Positions 17,484 through 27,097 are shown, counted from the first letter of the stretch. The stretch: 64,000 bases of DNA from Streptomyces capoamus (GCF_014654935.1 NZ_BNBF01000001.1:428058-492057); one strand, 5' to 3'. Translations and numbers: made by a program. Notes: generated by a model from the sequence alone, not told the origin.

Positions 17484-19672
17484 GGCGTCCTCGCCAGCGT
17501 CACCGGCGCCCCGCCGGCCAGACCGGCCTGCACGGCGAGGGTGGCCGCGGTGGTGGCGACCAGCGACCGGAGCGGCACCGGCATCGGGCCGCCGGTCCGC
17601 ACCGCCTTGACGAACGCGGCCAGTTCGGCGTTCTGGCCCTTGTCCCGCGCCTTGGGCAGCCGCGAACTGACCCAGCGCTTGCGGCCGTACACCGAGGCAC
17701 GGACGAAGTCGTCGAGCCGCAGGGCCTTGCCGTCCGCGACCAGGTCCAGCGTCTCCTTGGGGAAGCCGGCCGGGCCGCTGGTGACGTAGCTGATGGTGGC
17801 GGTGGATTCGTCCGGGTAGCGCAGCACGACCTGCAGGTCCTCGTTGCCGGACGAGGCGACCGCGTACACCGACACCGGGTCGGCGTCCAGCAGCCAGCTC
17901 GCCGTGTCGATGAAGTGCCCGCCCTCACCGGCGAACCGCGAGCCCTCGGTGCCCTGCCGGAGATACCAGCTGCCGTGATCGAGGCGGCCCGCGTTGACGA
18001 GGTAGCGCAGGTGCGCCGGGCCGGTCCGGGCACCGAAGCGCTGCCTCGCCTCCCGCAGCAGCGGCGCGAACCGGCGGTTGAAGCCCACCTGCAACCGGTC
18101 GTTGCCCGACTCCTCCACCGCCGAGAGCACCCCGGCCAGCTCCTCCTCGGTGAGCGCCAGGGGCTTCTCCACGAACACGGCCTTGCCGGCCAGCAGGGCC
18201 CTGCGGGTCAGTTCGGCGTGCGAGCTGTGCCGGGTGACGACGAACACCGCGTCCACCGACTTGTCGCCGAGCACGGCGTCGAGGTCGGTCGTCGCCTCCT
18301 CGAAGCCGAACTTGCGCTGCGCGTTGGCCGCGGACAGTGCCGTCGTGGTGACGACGGTCGACAACTCCACACCTTCGCGTCCGGCCAGGTGCGGCAGCAG
18401 CATCGACGTCGCGTAGTTGCCGGCGCCGACGAACGCCAGGCGCACCGGGGCGCCCGCGGCCCGGGCCGGGGCGGGCACCCGGCCGTCGCGCGGGCCGGCC
18501 GCGGGCACGGCCACCACCGGGGCGGCCGCCTCCCGCGCCGTCCCCGTGTCACCGGGGTAGCGGAACAGCACGGCCACGGCCTTCAGCTCGCCGTCCTTCA
18601 GGCGCTGGTACGTCCCGACCGCGTCGGCGAAGTCGGCGATGTGCGAGACCAGGGGCTCCACGTCGACGCTCCCACGGGCCAGGAGGTCGAGGAAGCACGC
18701 CAGGTTGCGGCGCTCGGTCCAGCGCACGTAGCCGATCGGGTAGTCGCGGCCCTCCAGTTCGTACTCCGGGTCGTAGCGCCCGGGGCCGTAACTGCGGGAG
18801 AACCGGACGTCCAGCTCCTTCTCGTAGTACGCGTTCCACGGCAGGTCCAGGCGGCACTTGCCGATGTCGACGACCCGGCCGCGGTCCCGGCACAGCCGGG
18901 CGGCCAGCTCGACGGGCTCGTTGCTGCCGCCGCCGGCGGCCAGGTACACCTGGTCCGCGCCCAGACCGCCGGTGAGTTCGGCGACGGCCGTCTCCACCGC
19001 CGCGGACGCCGGGTCGCCGCAGGCCGCCGCGCCCAGGCGCTCCGCCAGCTCGCAGCGCGCCGGGTCCGGGTCGGCCCCGACGACCCGGACCCCGGAGGCG
19101 GCCAGCAGCTGGACCACCAGCTGACCGATCAGCCCGAGGCCGATGACCAGCGCCACCTCGCCCAGCCGCGACTCGCCCTGGCGGACGCCCTGCAGCGCGA
19201 TCGACCCGACCGTGCCGAAGGCGGCATGCCGCGGCGCGAGACCGTCCGGGACCCGGGCGTAGAGGTTCTTCGGCACCCAGTTCAACTCGGCGTGCAGCGC
19301 GTGCTCGTTGCCGGCGCAGGCCACCAGGTCACCGACCGCCACGTCGTCGATCCCGGCGCCCACCTGCTCGACCACCCCGCACAGCGAGTAGCCCAGCGGC
19401 GTGTAGGAGTCCAGCTTCCCCATCACCTTGCGGTAGGTGGCGGGCACCCCGTTGACGGCGACGCTCTGCACGACCTTGGCCACCTGGTCCGGCCGGGAGC
19501 GGGCCTTGCCCAGCATCGACATGCCGGCCTCGGACACCTTCATCAGCTCGGTACCGGTGGAGATCAGCGAGTAGGCGCTGCGGACGAGTACACCCCCCGG
19601 CTTGCAGCCCGGCACCGGCACGTCGAGCAGCGCCAGCTCACCGCTCTTGTAGTTCTGCACTACCTGTTTCAC
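17480..19672 (-). CDS. Two-domain oxidoreductase: MDR dehydrogenase fused to Gfo/Idh/MocA
   Basis: A 730-residue fusion. Residues 1 to about 375 form a medium-chain (GroES-like) dehydrogenase with the Rossmann GLGLIGQL. A Pro/Ala linker follows, and from about residue 410 a Gfo/Idh/MocA domain starts with VRLAFVGAGNYATSM and carries the VEKPLALT motif whose Lys is catalytic. This fusion is widespread in polysaccharide loci beside heparinase-like and AsnB-like genes, but its reaction is not established to my knowledge; oxidation then reduction of a sugar hydroxyl during epimerisation is a reasonable guess. GTG 19672 has AGGA 6 bases upstream. It lies 17 bases after the AsnB stop. Confidence 0.9.
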   Translation of the reverse strand: MKQVVQNYKSGELALLDVPVPGCKPGGVLVRSAYSLISTGTELMKVSEAGMSMLGKARSRPDQVAKVVQSVAVNGVPATYRKVMGKLDSYTPLGYSLCGVVEQVGAGIDDVAVGDLVACAGNEHALHAELNWVPKNLYARVPDGLAPRHAAFGTVGSIALQGVRQGESRLGEVALVIGLGLIGQLVVQLLAASGVRVVGADPDPARCELAERLGAAACGDPASAAVETAVAELTGGLGADQVYLAAGGGSNEPVELAARLCRDRGRVVDIGKCRLDLPWNAYYEKELDVRFSRSYGPGRYDPEYELEGRDYPIGYVRWTERRNLACFLDLLARGSVDVEPLVSHIADFADAVGTYQRLKDGELKAVAVLFRYPGDTGTAREAAAPVVAVPAAGPRDGRVPAPARAAGAPVRLAFVGAGNYATSMLLPHLAGREGVELSTVVTTTALSAANAQRKFGFEEATTDLDAVLGDKSVDAVFVVTRHSSHAELTRRALLAGKAVFVEKPLALTEEELAGVLSAVEESGNDRLQVGFNRRFAPLLREARQRFGARTGPAHLRYLVNAGRLDHGSWYLRQGTEGSRFAGEGGHFIDTASWLLDADPVSVYAVASSGNEDLQVVLRYPDESTATISYVTSGPAGFPKETLDLVADGKALRLDDFVRASVYGRKRWVSSRLPKARDKGQNAELAAFVKAVRTGGPMPVPLRSLVATTAATLAVQAGLAGGAPVTLARTP

Positions 19673-19689
19673 CTGAAGTCCTCTTGTCT

Positions 19690-21624
19690 CTACACCGTCG
19701 ACGGGGAGTGCTGGCCGGACCGGGAGGTCGCGCCGCGGTACCAGTACTCGAGGGTCAGCACATGCCACAGATGCTTGGAGAAGTCCCGCTGCCCGGCGGC
19801 GTCCTCGGCGACGAGCCGGGCCAGCGCGTCACGGCGCAGGAACCCGGAGCGGACCAGTTCACCGTCGTTGACCACCTCCCGGACCAGCGGTGCCAGGTCC
19901 CGGCTCATCCAGGCGCGCAGCGGGGCGCTGAACAGGCCCTTGGGCCGGTACACGATCTCCCGGGGCAGGACCGAGGTGGCCGCCTCCTTCAGGACGGCCT
20001 TGCCCTGCCGCCCGACGATCTTTTGGTCCCCGGGCACGGCGAACGCCGCCTTGACCACCTCCACGTCCACGTACGGCACCCGCACCTCGGTCGACGCGGC
20101 CATGCTCGACCGGTCGGTGTACGCGAGGTTCAGGCCCGGCAGGAACATCCGGGCGTCGGTCAGGCACATGCGGTTGACGAAGTCGTCGAGGTCGTTGTCC
20201 CGGTAGGTGTCCGCGTGCTCGGTCAGCACGTCCTCGACCGTCCCGGCCAGGTCCGGATCGAGCAGGGCGAGCAACTCGCCCCGGTCGTACATCGTGTAGC
20301 TGCGCCGGAACGCGGTCTCCTCCGGCAGGTCGGCGAAGGAGAGGAACCGCTTGGCGAAGCGCACCGACCGGTACCCCCGGCGGCTCGTGGCCACCGGCAG
20401 CCGGTCCACGGCCGCGGACATCCCGCGCCGCAGGGGCCGCGGGACCCGCTGGTAGCGCAGCGCGATCAGGTTGGCCAGGTGCTTGCGGTAACCGGCGAAC
20501 AGCTCGTCGGCGCCCATCCCGGACAGCATCACCTTGACCCCGGCCTCCCGGGCGGCCGAGCAGATCAGGAACGTGTTGATCGCGGCGGGATCGCCGATCG
20601 GCTCGTCCAGGTGGTACGTCATCCGCGGCAGCAGGTCGAGCACGTCCGGGGCGATCTCGATCTCGTGGAGGTCGACGCCGAACCGCTCGGCCACCCGCCG
20701 CGCGTAGCGCAGATCGTCCGGCATCGCCTCGAACCGGGCGTCCTCGGCTCGGAACCCGATCGTGTAGGCGGAGATCCCGGGCCGCTCGCGCGCCGCCAGC
20801 GCGGTCAGGTAACTGGAGTCCAGGCCGCCGGACAGGAAGGTCGCCACGGGGACGTCGGAGAGCAGGTGACGCCGCGTCGACTCCTCGACCACGGCGGCGA
20901 TGTCCGGTCGTTCGCCCTCGCGGGCCCGCTGCCGGGCCTCGGCGGCGACGTCCCTCAGCTGCCAGAACCGGCCGCGTTCCACCCGCCCGTCGGGCCGGCA
21001 CCGCAGCCAGCTCCCCGGCGGCAGCTTCTCCGCCTCGCGGAACGCGCACCGCGAGTCCGGCACCCAGTAGTACAGCAGCGAGGCCACCAGCGCCGCGGGG
21101 TCCACCTCCAGCGAGCCGCCAGCCACGGCGGCCAGCGCCTTCAGCTCGGAGGCGAACACCAGGCCGGCGCCGCGCCGGAGCAGGAACAGCGGCTTGATGC
21201 CGAGCTGGTCGCGGGCGAGCACCAGCTCACCGCTGCGCTCGTCGAAGATCCCGAAGGCGAACATGCCGCGCAGCCGGGGCAGACAGTCCGTGCCCCAGCG
21301 CCGCCACGCCTCCAGCAGCACCTCGGTGTCGGAGGTCCCGCGGAAGCGCACCCCGGCGGCGGCCAGCTCGGCCCGCAGCTCCGGCGCGTTGTACAGCTCC
21401 CCGTTGTACGTCAGGGCCAGGCCGTCCGAGACCATCGGCTGGGCGCCGGTCCCGGACAGGTCGATGATGGCCAGCCGCCGGTGCCCGAGGTGCACCTCGC
21501 CGTCACCGGCGGGGTGGCTGTAGCGGCCCGCCCCGTCCGGTCCGCGGTGGGCGAGTATCTCGGTGAGCCGGTCGGTCACGGCCTTTCCGTCCGGCCACCG
21601 GTACGTGCCTGCGATGCCGCACAT
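19690..21624 (-). CDS. AsnB-type glutamine-dependent amidotransferase
   Basis: A 644-residue enzyme with full asparagine synthase architecture: an N-terminal glutaminase with Cys2 as nucleophile (MCGIAG), RGPDG and a YNGELYN loop, and a C-terminal ATP-pyrophosphatase domain with FLSGGLDSS. It activates a carboxylate with ATP and transfers ammonia from glutamine. In surface-polysaccharide clusters such enzymes (WbpS-like) are linked to amidation of uronic acids, and the nucleotide-sugar dehydrogenase in the same operon could supply the uronate. Plain asparagine synthesis cannot be excluded from sequence. ATG 21624 is 3 bases after the upstream stop. Confidence 0.88.
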   Translation of the reverse strand: MCGIAGTYRWPDGKAVTDRLTEILAHRGPDGAGRYSHPAGDGEVHLGHRRLAIIDLSGTGAQPMVSDGLALTYNGELYNAPELRAELAAAGVRFRGTSDTEVLLEAWRRWGTDCLPRLRGMFAFGIFDERSGELVLARDQLGIKPLFLLRRGAGLVFASELKALAAVAGGSLEVDPAALVASLLYYWVPDSRCAFREAEKLPPGSWLRCRPDGRVERGRFWQLRDVAAEARQRAREGERPDIAAVVEESTRRHLLSDVPVATFLSGGLDSSYLTALAARERPGISAYTIGFRAEDARFEAMPDDLRYARRVAERFGVDLHEIEIAPDVLDLLPRMTYHLDEPIGDPAAINTFLICSAAREAGVKVMLSGMGADELFAGYRKHLANLIALRYQRVPRPLRRGMSAAVDRLPVATSRRGYRSVRFAKRFLSFADLPEETAFRRSYTMYDRGELLALLDPDLAGTVEDVLTEHADTYRDNDLDDFVNRMCLTDARMFLPGLNLAYTDRSSMAASTEVRVPYVDVEVVKAAFAVPGDQKIVGRQGKAVLKEAATSVLPREIVYRPKGLFSAPLRAWMSRDLAPLVREVVNDGELVRSGFLRRDALARLVAEDAAGQRDFSKHLWHVLTLEYWYRGATSRSGQHSPSTV

Positions 21625-21627
21625 GTG

Positions 21628-23178
21628 TTACCGCGCCTCCTGCTCGCTGTCCGGGACGCGGGCCGCCCTGATCGGCAGCCGCTCCGTCCGATGCCGGCCG
21701 TCCCCCACCGACGGGACGGCGTGGGAGGCCCCCCCACCGCTCTGCTGGGCCGGGAGTTCGTGGTGGCCGCGCAGCGCGGTGTACGGCCCGTCCCACAGCG
21801 TGCCGTCGGTCCGGTCCCGCGGATCGGGGTCGACCAGCACCACACCGGCCACCGCGATCCGCTGGTCCGCGAGCTGCCGGGCCACGGTGTGCAGCCAGGC
21901 CGCGCTGCCGTGCCCGGCCCGCACCACGAGCACCGTCCGGGTGCCGAGGTACCGCAGGTCGGTCCAGGCCGTGCCGGGCGCCACCGAGCCGACGCCGAGG
22001 CGGCGCTCCCCGGGCGGCAGGGCCGCGGCACGCTCGGCGCCGACCACCGCGGGGTCTCCCGGCTTCGGGCGGCGGCCCGCGAGCTGCGGACCGGGCAGAC
22101 CGTCGACGACGGCCACCGGGCCCTGCGCCGCCAGCACCCGGGCGAGGTCCAAAGCGATCCCGCTCGCGCTGCGCGCGCAGCCCAGTTCCAGCAGTGACAC
22201 CGGTTCCGCGGAGGTGCGCACGGTGCGGGCCAGGGACCCGGTGAGCCGTTCCCGCACCGCCCGGGCCCGCCGGCGCCGCCACGGTCCCGGCCGGCCGGGC
22301 AGCTCGGCGACGACCGAGGCACCGAGGTGCGCCGCGATGTCCCGGCGCAGCACGGGACGGTCGGCCACCACCGTGCCGACGGCGGCCACCGCGAGTCCCA
22401 GGACGAGTCCGAGGACGAGCCCGATCACACCGTCCGTGGCAGCCGTCCCGGCCAGGGAGTGCCGCACCGCGTGCGGGGCGTCCACCACCTGTGTGCCGGC
22501 GACGAGCCGGGGCGTGCCGACGCGTGCCTCGGCGGCCCGCTGGGTGAAGTCGGCGATCCGGGACGTGAGTTCGGCCCGGCGGGTGAAGAGTGACTCCAGG
22601 TTCGCCGCCGCCTTCGGTCCGCTCTGCGGCGATCCGTCCCCTATGGCCTTGTTGACCTGGGTGAGTTCGCGCTGCAGCCGGTCACGCTGGTCGAGCAGGC
22701 TCTTGGACTCGGCGTCCGCGGCCTCCCGCATCCGCTTCACGTGGTCCGTGACGAAGGCGTCGGCGAGCGCCCGGGCGCGGGCCACCGCCTCGGCGTCGCT
22801 GTCGGCCGATGCCGTGATCTGCAGCAGGTTGTTGGTCAGGCCGACGCCCCCGTAGTCCTGCATGAAGTCCTCCGGCTTCACCGGGGACCCGAGGGACTTC
22901 AGGGCCGCGCCGGCGATGCGCGTGGTGTGCAGCAGCGCGACGTCGGTGCGGATCAGCGTTCCGGGGTCGTTCGGCTGGTCCTCCTGGTGCGCGACCAGCA
23001 CCTTGGTCACCGCGGTCGGCCGCGGTGGCAGCAGGACCGCCACCGCCACACCCACGAGCAGCCCCAGAAGCGCCGCGCAGTACCACAGACGGCGCCGTCT
23101 GCGCACCGCCACGACCAGTGCCTGCAGGTCCAGCAGCGGAGCGGCGGCCGACGGCTCCGGTGTCGTACTCGTCGTCAC
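21628..23178 (-). CDS. Wzz-like chain-length protein with degenerate kinase-like domain (copy 1)
   Basis: A 516-residue membrane protein. Membrane segment 1 is about residues 31-51 and segment 2 about 234-258 (TDGVIGLVLGLVLGLAVAAVG). Between them lies an extracellular region with predicted coiled coil (VTDHVKRMREAADAESKSLLDQRDRLQREL), the Wzz/PCP layout. The cytoplasmic tail resembles a CpsD/BY-kinase fold (LLELGCARSASGIALDLARVLAAQ; VAVVDGLPG), but the Walker A Gly-Lys-Ser/Thr is missing (GCARSASG), so ATP-dependent Tyr phosphorylation is unlikely. GTG 23178 overlaps the TGA of copy 2, with GGGGGAGG as ribosome site. Confidence 0.85.
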   Translation of the reverse strand: MTTSTTPEPSAAAPLLDLQALVVAVRRRRRLWYCAALLGLLVGVAVAVLLPPRPTAVTKVLVAHQEDQPNDPGTLIRTDVALLHTTRIAGAALKSLGSPVKPEDFMQDYGGVGLTNNLLQITASADSDAEAVARARALADAFVTDHVKRMREAADAESKSLLDQRDRLQRELTQVNKAIGDGSPQSGPKAAANLESLFTRRAELTSRIADFTQRAAEARVGTPRLVAGTQVVDAPHAVRHSLAGTAATDGVIGLVLGLVLGLAVAAVGTVVADRPVLRRDIAAHLGASVVAELPGRPGPWRRRRARAVRERLTGSLARTVRTSAEPVSLLELGCARSASGIALDLARVLAAQGPVAVVDGLPGPQLAGRRPKPGDPAVVGAERAAALPPGERRLGVGSVAPGTAWTDLRYLGTRTVLVVRAGHGSAAWLHTVARQLADQRIAVAGVVLVDPDPRDRTDGTLWDGPYTALRGHHELPAQQSGGGASHAVPSVGDGRHRTERLPIRAARVPDSEQEAR

Positions 23179-24527
23179 CTCGTACCTCCCCCCGCGTCGG
23201 CGCCGACCGCGAGCGGCGGCCCGGCCGCGTCCCGGGGACGGCCGGCGCTCCGCGCCGCACGCACCCGGACGGTGCCGGCGACGACGATGCCGACGACCTT
23301 GTGCCGGGCGTCCGCGCACGCCTCGGTGACGCCGGCGAGCTCCCCCGCCGTCCAGCGGCCCGCGCTGACCACGGCCAGCACACCGGACTCGTGCTCGCGG
23401 TCCGGTACCACCGGCTCCGACAGCGAGACCTCCGCCACCCGCAGCAGCGGGTCGCTCCCCGCCGCGGCGACGAGCTGCTCGGCGGCCCGGCGGGCGGTCC
23501 CGTCACCGTCCGGTACGACGACCAGCAACCGCCGGGGGGCGGGCAGCCGGTCCCGGACACGGGCGCACACCCGCCGGTAGCGGAGCTGCCTGGCCGTCTC
23601 GTCGGACGAGTGCGGGGCGGGCATGTCCCACCGGACGTCGATGCCCAGCAGCCGGCGGATCCGGGTGCGCGGGCCACGGTCCTGCGGCCGTTCTTCCGGT
23701 ACGTCGACGCTGCCGAGGACCGCCGAGCCCAGGGCCGCGGCGATCTCCGGTTCGGTGCGCGGGCGGCGGTTCAGCCGTGCGGCGGTGAGCAGGCCGATGA
23801 ACCCGAGCAGCAGGAACAGCAGCGCCCCGCCGGCGGCGAGCTGCGTCCGTGTCGGCGGTGCCTCGCCGGCCGGCCGGGGCGCCGGCCCCATGACGACCAT
23901 GCCGGCCTTGTTGGCGGCCGGGTCGGCCTGGTCCAGCTTGGTGATGGCCTCCTGCAGCGTGGTGCGCAGCTTCTCCAGGTCGGTGCGGGCCTGCACGCTC
24001 TCCACGGTCCGCCCCGGGTCGGCCGCGCCGGCCAGTTCCGTGATGCGACGGCTGGTCTGCTTCACCGTCTGCCGCAGCGCCTCCAGCTGGGCCGCCGCCT
24101 CGGGGTCGGTGTTGTCGCCCACGATCTCGGTGGCGAACGAGACGAACTGCCGGGCCACCTGGTCCGAGAGCTGCTGTGCGCGCTCCGGGGTCTCGGCCGT
24201 GCCGGAGATGTCGATGATGTTGCCGTCGGCTGCCCGGGCGCTCACCCGGTCCCGCAGCTCCCTGCCGTCGACCCCGGCCCAGCCGAGCTTGGCGGCAGCG
24301 CGGTCGGCCACCACCGAACTGGTCGCGATCTCCGTCTGGGTGAGCAGCTCGCGCTCCTCCCACGCACCCGGCAGCAGCACCGACGCCGACGTCGTGTAGC
24401 GCGGCGGGAACAGCAGCGAGGTGCCGTAGCCGGCGAGCGCGCCCACGAGGGCGAGGAGGACGAGGAGCCGCCAGCGGCGGCGGACCATCCGTCCGATCGT
24501 GACCAGGCGTATCGTGTCATCGCTCAA
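23175..24527 (-). CDS. Wzz-like chain-length protein (copy 2)
   Basis: A 450-residue protein of the same design as its neighbour: membrane segment 1 near residues 20-38 (LLVLLALVGALAGYGTSLL), an extracellular coiled region with LEALRQTVKQTSRRITEL, membrane segment 2 near 235-258, and a cytoplasmic tail with LLVVVPDGDG in place of a Walker A. No Lys-Ser/Thr P-loop is present. Start is TTG 24527 with AGAGG 8 bases upstream, overlapping the GT4 gene by 11 bases; the ATG at 24520 is in another frame. Two different chain-length proteins in one operon may set modal length together or link length control to secretion. Confidence 0.82.
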   Translation of the reverse strand: MSDDTIRLVTIGRMVRRRWRLLVLLALVGALAGYGTSLLFPPRYTTSASVLLPGAWEERELLTQTEIATSSVVADRAAAKLGWAGVDGRELRDRVSARAADGNIIDISGTAETPERAQQLSDQVARQFVSFATEIVGDNTDPEAAAQLEALRQTVKQTSRRITELAGAADPGRTVESVQARTDLEKLRTTLQEAITKLDQADPAANKAGMVVMGPAPRPAGEAPPTRTQLAAGGALLFLLLGFIGLLTAARLNRRPRTEPEIAAALGSAVLGSVDVPEERPQDRGPRTRIRRLLGIDVRWDMPAPHSSDETARQLRYRRVCARVRDRLPAPRRLLVVVPDGDGTARRAAEQLVAAAGSDPLLRVAEVSLSEPVVPDREHESGVLAVVSAGRWTAGELAGVTEACADARHKVVGIVVAGTVRVRAARSAGRPRDAAGPPLAVGADAGGGTR

Positions 24528-25782
24528 CTGCGCTGCCTCTTCCCTGCGCGGATCCGGGGGCCGGCACCGCGGAGCGGTCACGGCAGGCAGCGGCGTAGGC
24601 GGCGAGCAGCGACGCCTGCGAATTGCGCCAGGAGAGCGGTCCGCTGACCCGCTCCCGGCCGATCTCGCCCATCCGGGCCCGCTTCTGCGGATCGTCCAGC
24701 AGCAGCGCGACGAGCTCGGCGAACCGCGCCTCGTCGTTGGCGGGCGCGTAGACGGCGGCGTCACCGGCGGAGACGCGCGCCTCCTTCAGGTCGAACGAGA
24801 CGATGGGCCGGCCCATCACCATGTACTCCAGGACCTTGTTCATGGTCGACACGTCGTTGAGCGGATTGCGCGGGTCGGGGGAGAGGCACACGTCCGCGGT
24901 GGACAGGTAGCGCACCAGGTCGGCGTCCGGGATGCGCCCGGTGAACTCCACGTGGTCCGCGAGCCCGAGTCGCCGGGACAGCTCCACCATCTGGTCGAAG
25001 GTGTCACCGGCGCCGACGAACACCGCGTGCCAGTCCGTCCGCCCGACCTCCTCGCGCAGTCTGGCCAGGGCCCGCAGGGCGTAGTCGACGCCGTCCTGCG
25101 GGCCCATGACCCCGAGGTAGCACAGCAGGTGGGGCTTGCCGCGCTTCAGCTCCGGCTCGGCCGGCACCGGGCGGAACCGGTCGACGTCGGGCGCGCTGCG
25201 CACCACGAAGACGTCCCCCGGCCGCCGGCCGCCCCGGCGCACCGCGACGTCCCGGTAGCTCTCGTTCGTGGCGAGCACGACGTCCGCCGCCCGGTAGGTC
25301 AGCCGTTCCAGCGCGCACACGGCGCGGTAGAGCAGGTCCTCGCCGCGGTGGAACCGGGAGAGGTACAGCTCGGGTACCAGGTCGTGCTGGTCGAAGACGA
25401 ACCGGGCGCCGCGCCGCTTCAGCCACAGCGCGGGCAGGAACAGCAGGTCGGGCGGGTTGCAGGCGTGGACCACGTCGACCGGGCCGACCTTGCGGGCCAG
25501 CCGGGCCGTGTGCCACAACGCCGTGCCGTACTCCCGCAGGTAGCCGGCCGGCCCTCCGGTGGCCGCGCGCAACGGGTAGCGGTGGATCCGCACCCCGTCG
25601 ACCACGGCCTCGGCCTCCGTGTCCCGCTTCGTCCCGCGGGGGCAGATGACGTGCACCTCCCAGCCCGCGTCGCGCAGCGTCGTGCACTCCTGCCACACCC
25701 GCCGGTCGAACGGCACCGACAGGTTCTCCACCAGGATCAGCGCGCGCCGGCCCCGGCCGCCGCCGGTCGTGTCACCAAGCAA
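24517..25782 (-). CDS. Family 4 glycosyltransferase
   Basis: A 421-residue GT-B protein. The N-terminal ALILVENLSVPFDRRVWQECTTL block and WEVHVICP, then DVVHACNPPDLLFLPALWLKRRGARFVFDQHDLVPELY, identify the GT4 subgroup found in many exopolysaccharide clusters. The C-terminal half has LSPDPRNPLNDVSTMNKVLEYMVMGRPIVSFDLKEARVSAG, the nucleotide-sugar-binding part. It begins at TTG 25782, overlapping the dehydrogenase gene by 11 bases; the GTG in a GTGA overlap at 25775 is out of frame. A start at TTG with an 11-base overlap also occurs in the next gene down. Confidence 0.88.
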   Translation of the reverse strand: MLGDTTGGGRGRRALILVENLSVPFDRRVWQECTTLRDAGWEVHVICPRGTKRDTEAEAVVDGVRIHRYPLRAATGGPAGYLREYGTALWHTARLARKVGPVDVVHACNPPDLLFLPALWLKRRGARFVFDQHDLVPELYLSRFHRGEDLLYRAVCALERLTYRAADVVLATNESYRDVAVRRGGRRPGDVFVVRSAPDVDRFRPVPAEPELKRGKPHLLCYLGVMGPQDGVDYALRALARLREEVGRTDWHAVFVGAGDTFDQMVELSRRLGLADHVEFTGRIPDADLVRYLSTADVCLSPDPRNPLNDVSTMNKVLEYMVMGRPIVSFDLKEARVSAGDAAVYAPANDEARFAELVALLLDDPQKRARMGEIGRERVSGPLSWRNSQASLLAAYAAACRDRSAVPAPGSAQGRGSAVER

Positions 25783-27097
25783 GGCCCAGGTACCCCGGTT
25801 CGGCCCGGCGCGCTTCGGCGTCGGGAAGGCGGACGAGGTCGACGATCACCGGAGCGTCGCCATGGGGGAGCGCCGACAGCACGGCCGGGTCCCGGGTGCC
25901 CACCAGGCACACCTCGCCGTGTTCGAGCACCTCCTCGACGGACTCCGCGAGCAGCTGCGCGAGGTGCGGCAGCCGGGTCTCGATGTACTCGCGGTTCGCG
26001 CCCAGCAGCCGGGAGAGGCTCACGTTGGCGTCGTAGATCTTCAGGTCGTACCCCTTGCCGAACAGCCGCTCCGCCAGCTCGACGAGCGGGCTCTCACGGA
26101 GGTCGTCGGTGCCGGGCTTGAACGACAGCCCGAACAGGCCCACCCGGCGCTTGCCGGTGCGCTCGACCAGCTCCACCGCGCGCTGCAGGTGGTCGGAGTT
26201 GGAGGGCAGCACGTGGGCGAGGATGGGCACCGAGACGTCGGCCCGGTGCGCCGCGTGGACCAGGCTGCGCAGGTCCTTGGGCAGGCACGAGCCGCCGAAG
26301 GCGAAACCGGGCCGCAGGTAGGCGGGGCTGATGTTCAGCTTGCGGTCCGCCAGGAACACGTCCATCACCTGGTGCGAGTCCACCCCGAGGGCCTGGCACA
26401 CCGCGCCCAGCTCGTTCGCGAACCCGATCTTGAGGCCGTGGAACGCGTTGTCCGCGTACTTGATCGCCTCGGCGGTCGGGATCGGCACCCGGAACACCTC
26501 GCCGGGCAGGCCGGCGTAGAGCGCCGTCACCGCGTCACCGCTCGCCGGGTCGAGCTCGCCGATGACGGTCTTGGGCGGGTCGAAGAAGTCCCGCACGCTC
26601 GTGCCCTCGCGCAGGAACTCCGGATTGACGGCGATCCCGATGTCCGCCCCGGCGGTGCCGCCCAGGTACTTCTCCAGGATCGGCACCAGCAGGTTCAGGC
26701 AGGTGCCGGGCAGCATGGTGCTGCGGAAGACGACGGTGTGCCGGCCCCCTTGCCCGCCCCCCTCGGCGAGCGCGGCGCCGATCTGCTCGGTGACCCGTTC
26801 CAAGTAGGTCGTGCACAGGCTGCCGTTGGGCTCCGACGGCGTGCCCACGCACACCAGCGACACCTCGCTGCCCAGGACCGCCTCGCGCACGTCGCCGGTG
26901 GCGCGCAGGGCCCCGCTCCGCACGACGTCGGCGATGAGCTCGCCGATGCGCTCCTCGACCACCGGGGCCTTGCCGTCGTTGACCAGGTCGACCTTCACCT
27001 GGTTGACGTCCACCCCGATGACCTCGTGTCCCATGCTGGCCAGGCACGCGGCCGACACGCAGCCCACGTAGCCGAGCCCGAAAACGCTGACCTTCAT
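25772..27097 (-). CDS. Nucleotide-sugar dehydrogenase (UDP-glucose/GDP-mannose type)
   Basis: A 441-residue NAD-dependent four-electron oxidase that turns an NDP-hexose into an NDP-uronate. It has GLGYVG (residues 7-12), VCVGTPS, VNPEFLREG, the active-site Lys/Asn segment EAIKYADNAFH (K213, N217) and catalytic Cys271 in FGGSCLPKD. The AFHGLKIGFANELG stretch looks more like GDP-mannose 6-dehydrogenase (AlgD) than UDP-glucose dehydrogenase, but I cannot settle the substrate. ATG 27097 has GGAGGAA 6 bases upstream, the best ribosome site in the cluster. It follows a 76-base gap with two hairpins. Confidence 0.9.
   Translation of the reverse strand: MKVSVFGLGYVGCVSAACLASMGHEVIGVDVNQVKVDLVNDGKAPVVEERIGELIADVVRSGALRATGDVREAVLGSEVSLVCVGTPSEPNGSLCTTYLERVTEQIGAALAEGGGQGGRHTVVFRSTMLPGTCLNLLVPILEKYLGGTAGADIGIAVNPEFLREGTSVRDFFDPPKTVIGELDPASGDAVTALYAGLPGEVFRVPIPTAEAIKYADNAFHGLKIGFANELGAVCQALGVDSHQVMDVFLADRKLNISPAYLRPGFAFGGSCLPKDLRSLVHAAHRADVSVPILAHVLPSNSDHLQRAVELVERTGKRRVGLFGLSFKPGTDDLRESPLVELAERLFGKGYDLKIYDANVSLSRLLGANREYIETRLPHLAQLLAESVEEVLEHGEVCLVGTRDPAVLSALPHGDAPVIVDLVRLPDAEARRAEPGYLGLAW

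Noticed and set aside
19690-21624. AsnB-like protein as a lasso-peptide cyclase
   Set aside because: It has a full N-terminal glutaminase with Cys2 and sits in a polysaccharide operon with no precursor peptide, leader protease or RRE gene nearby.
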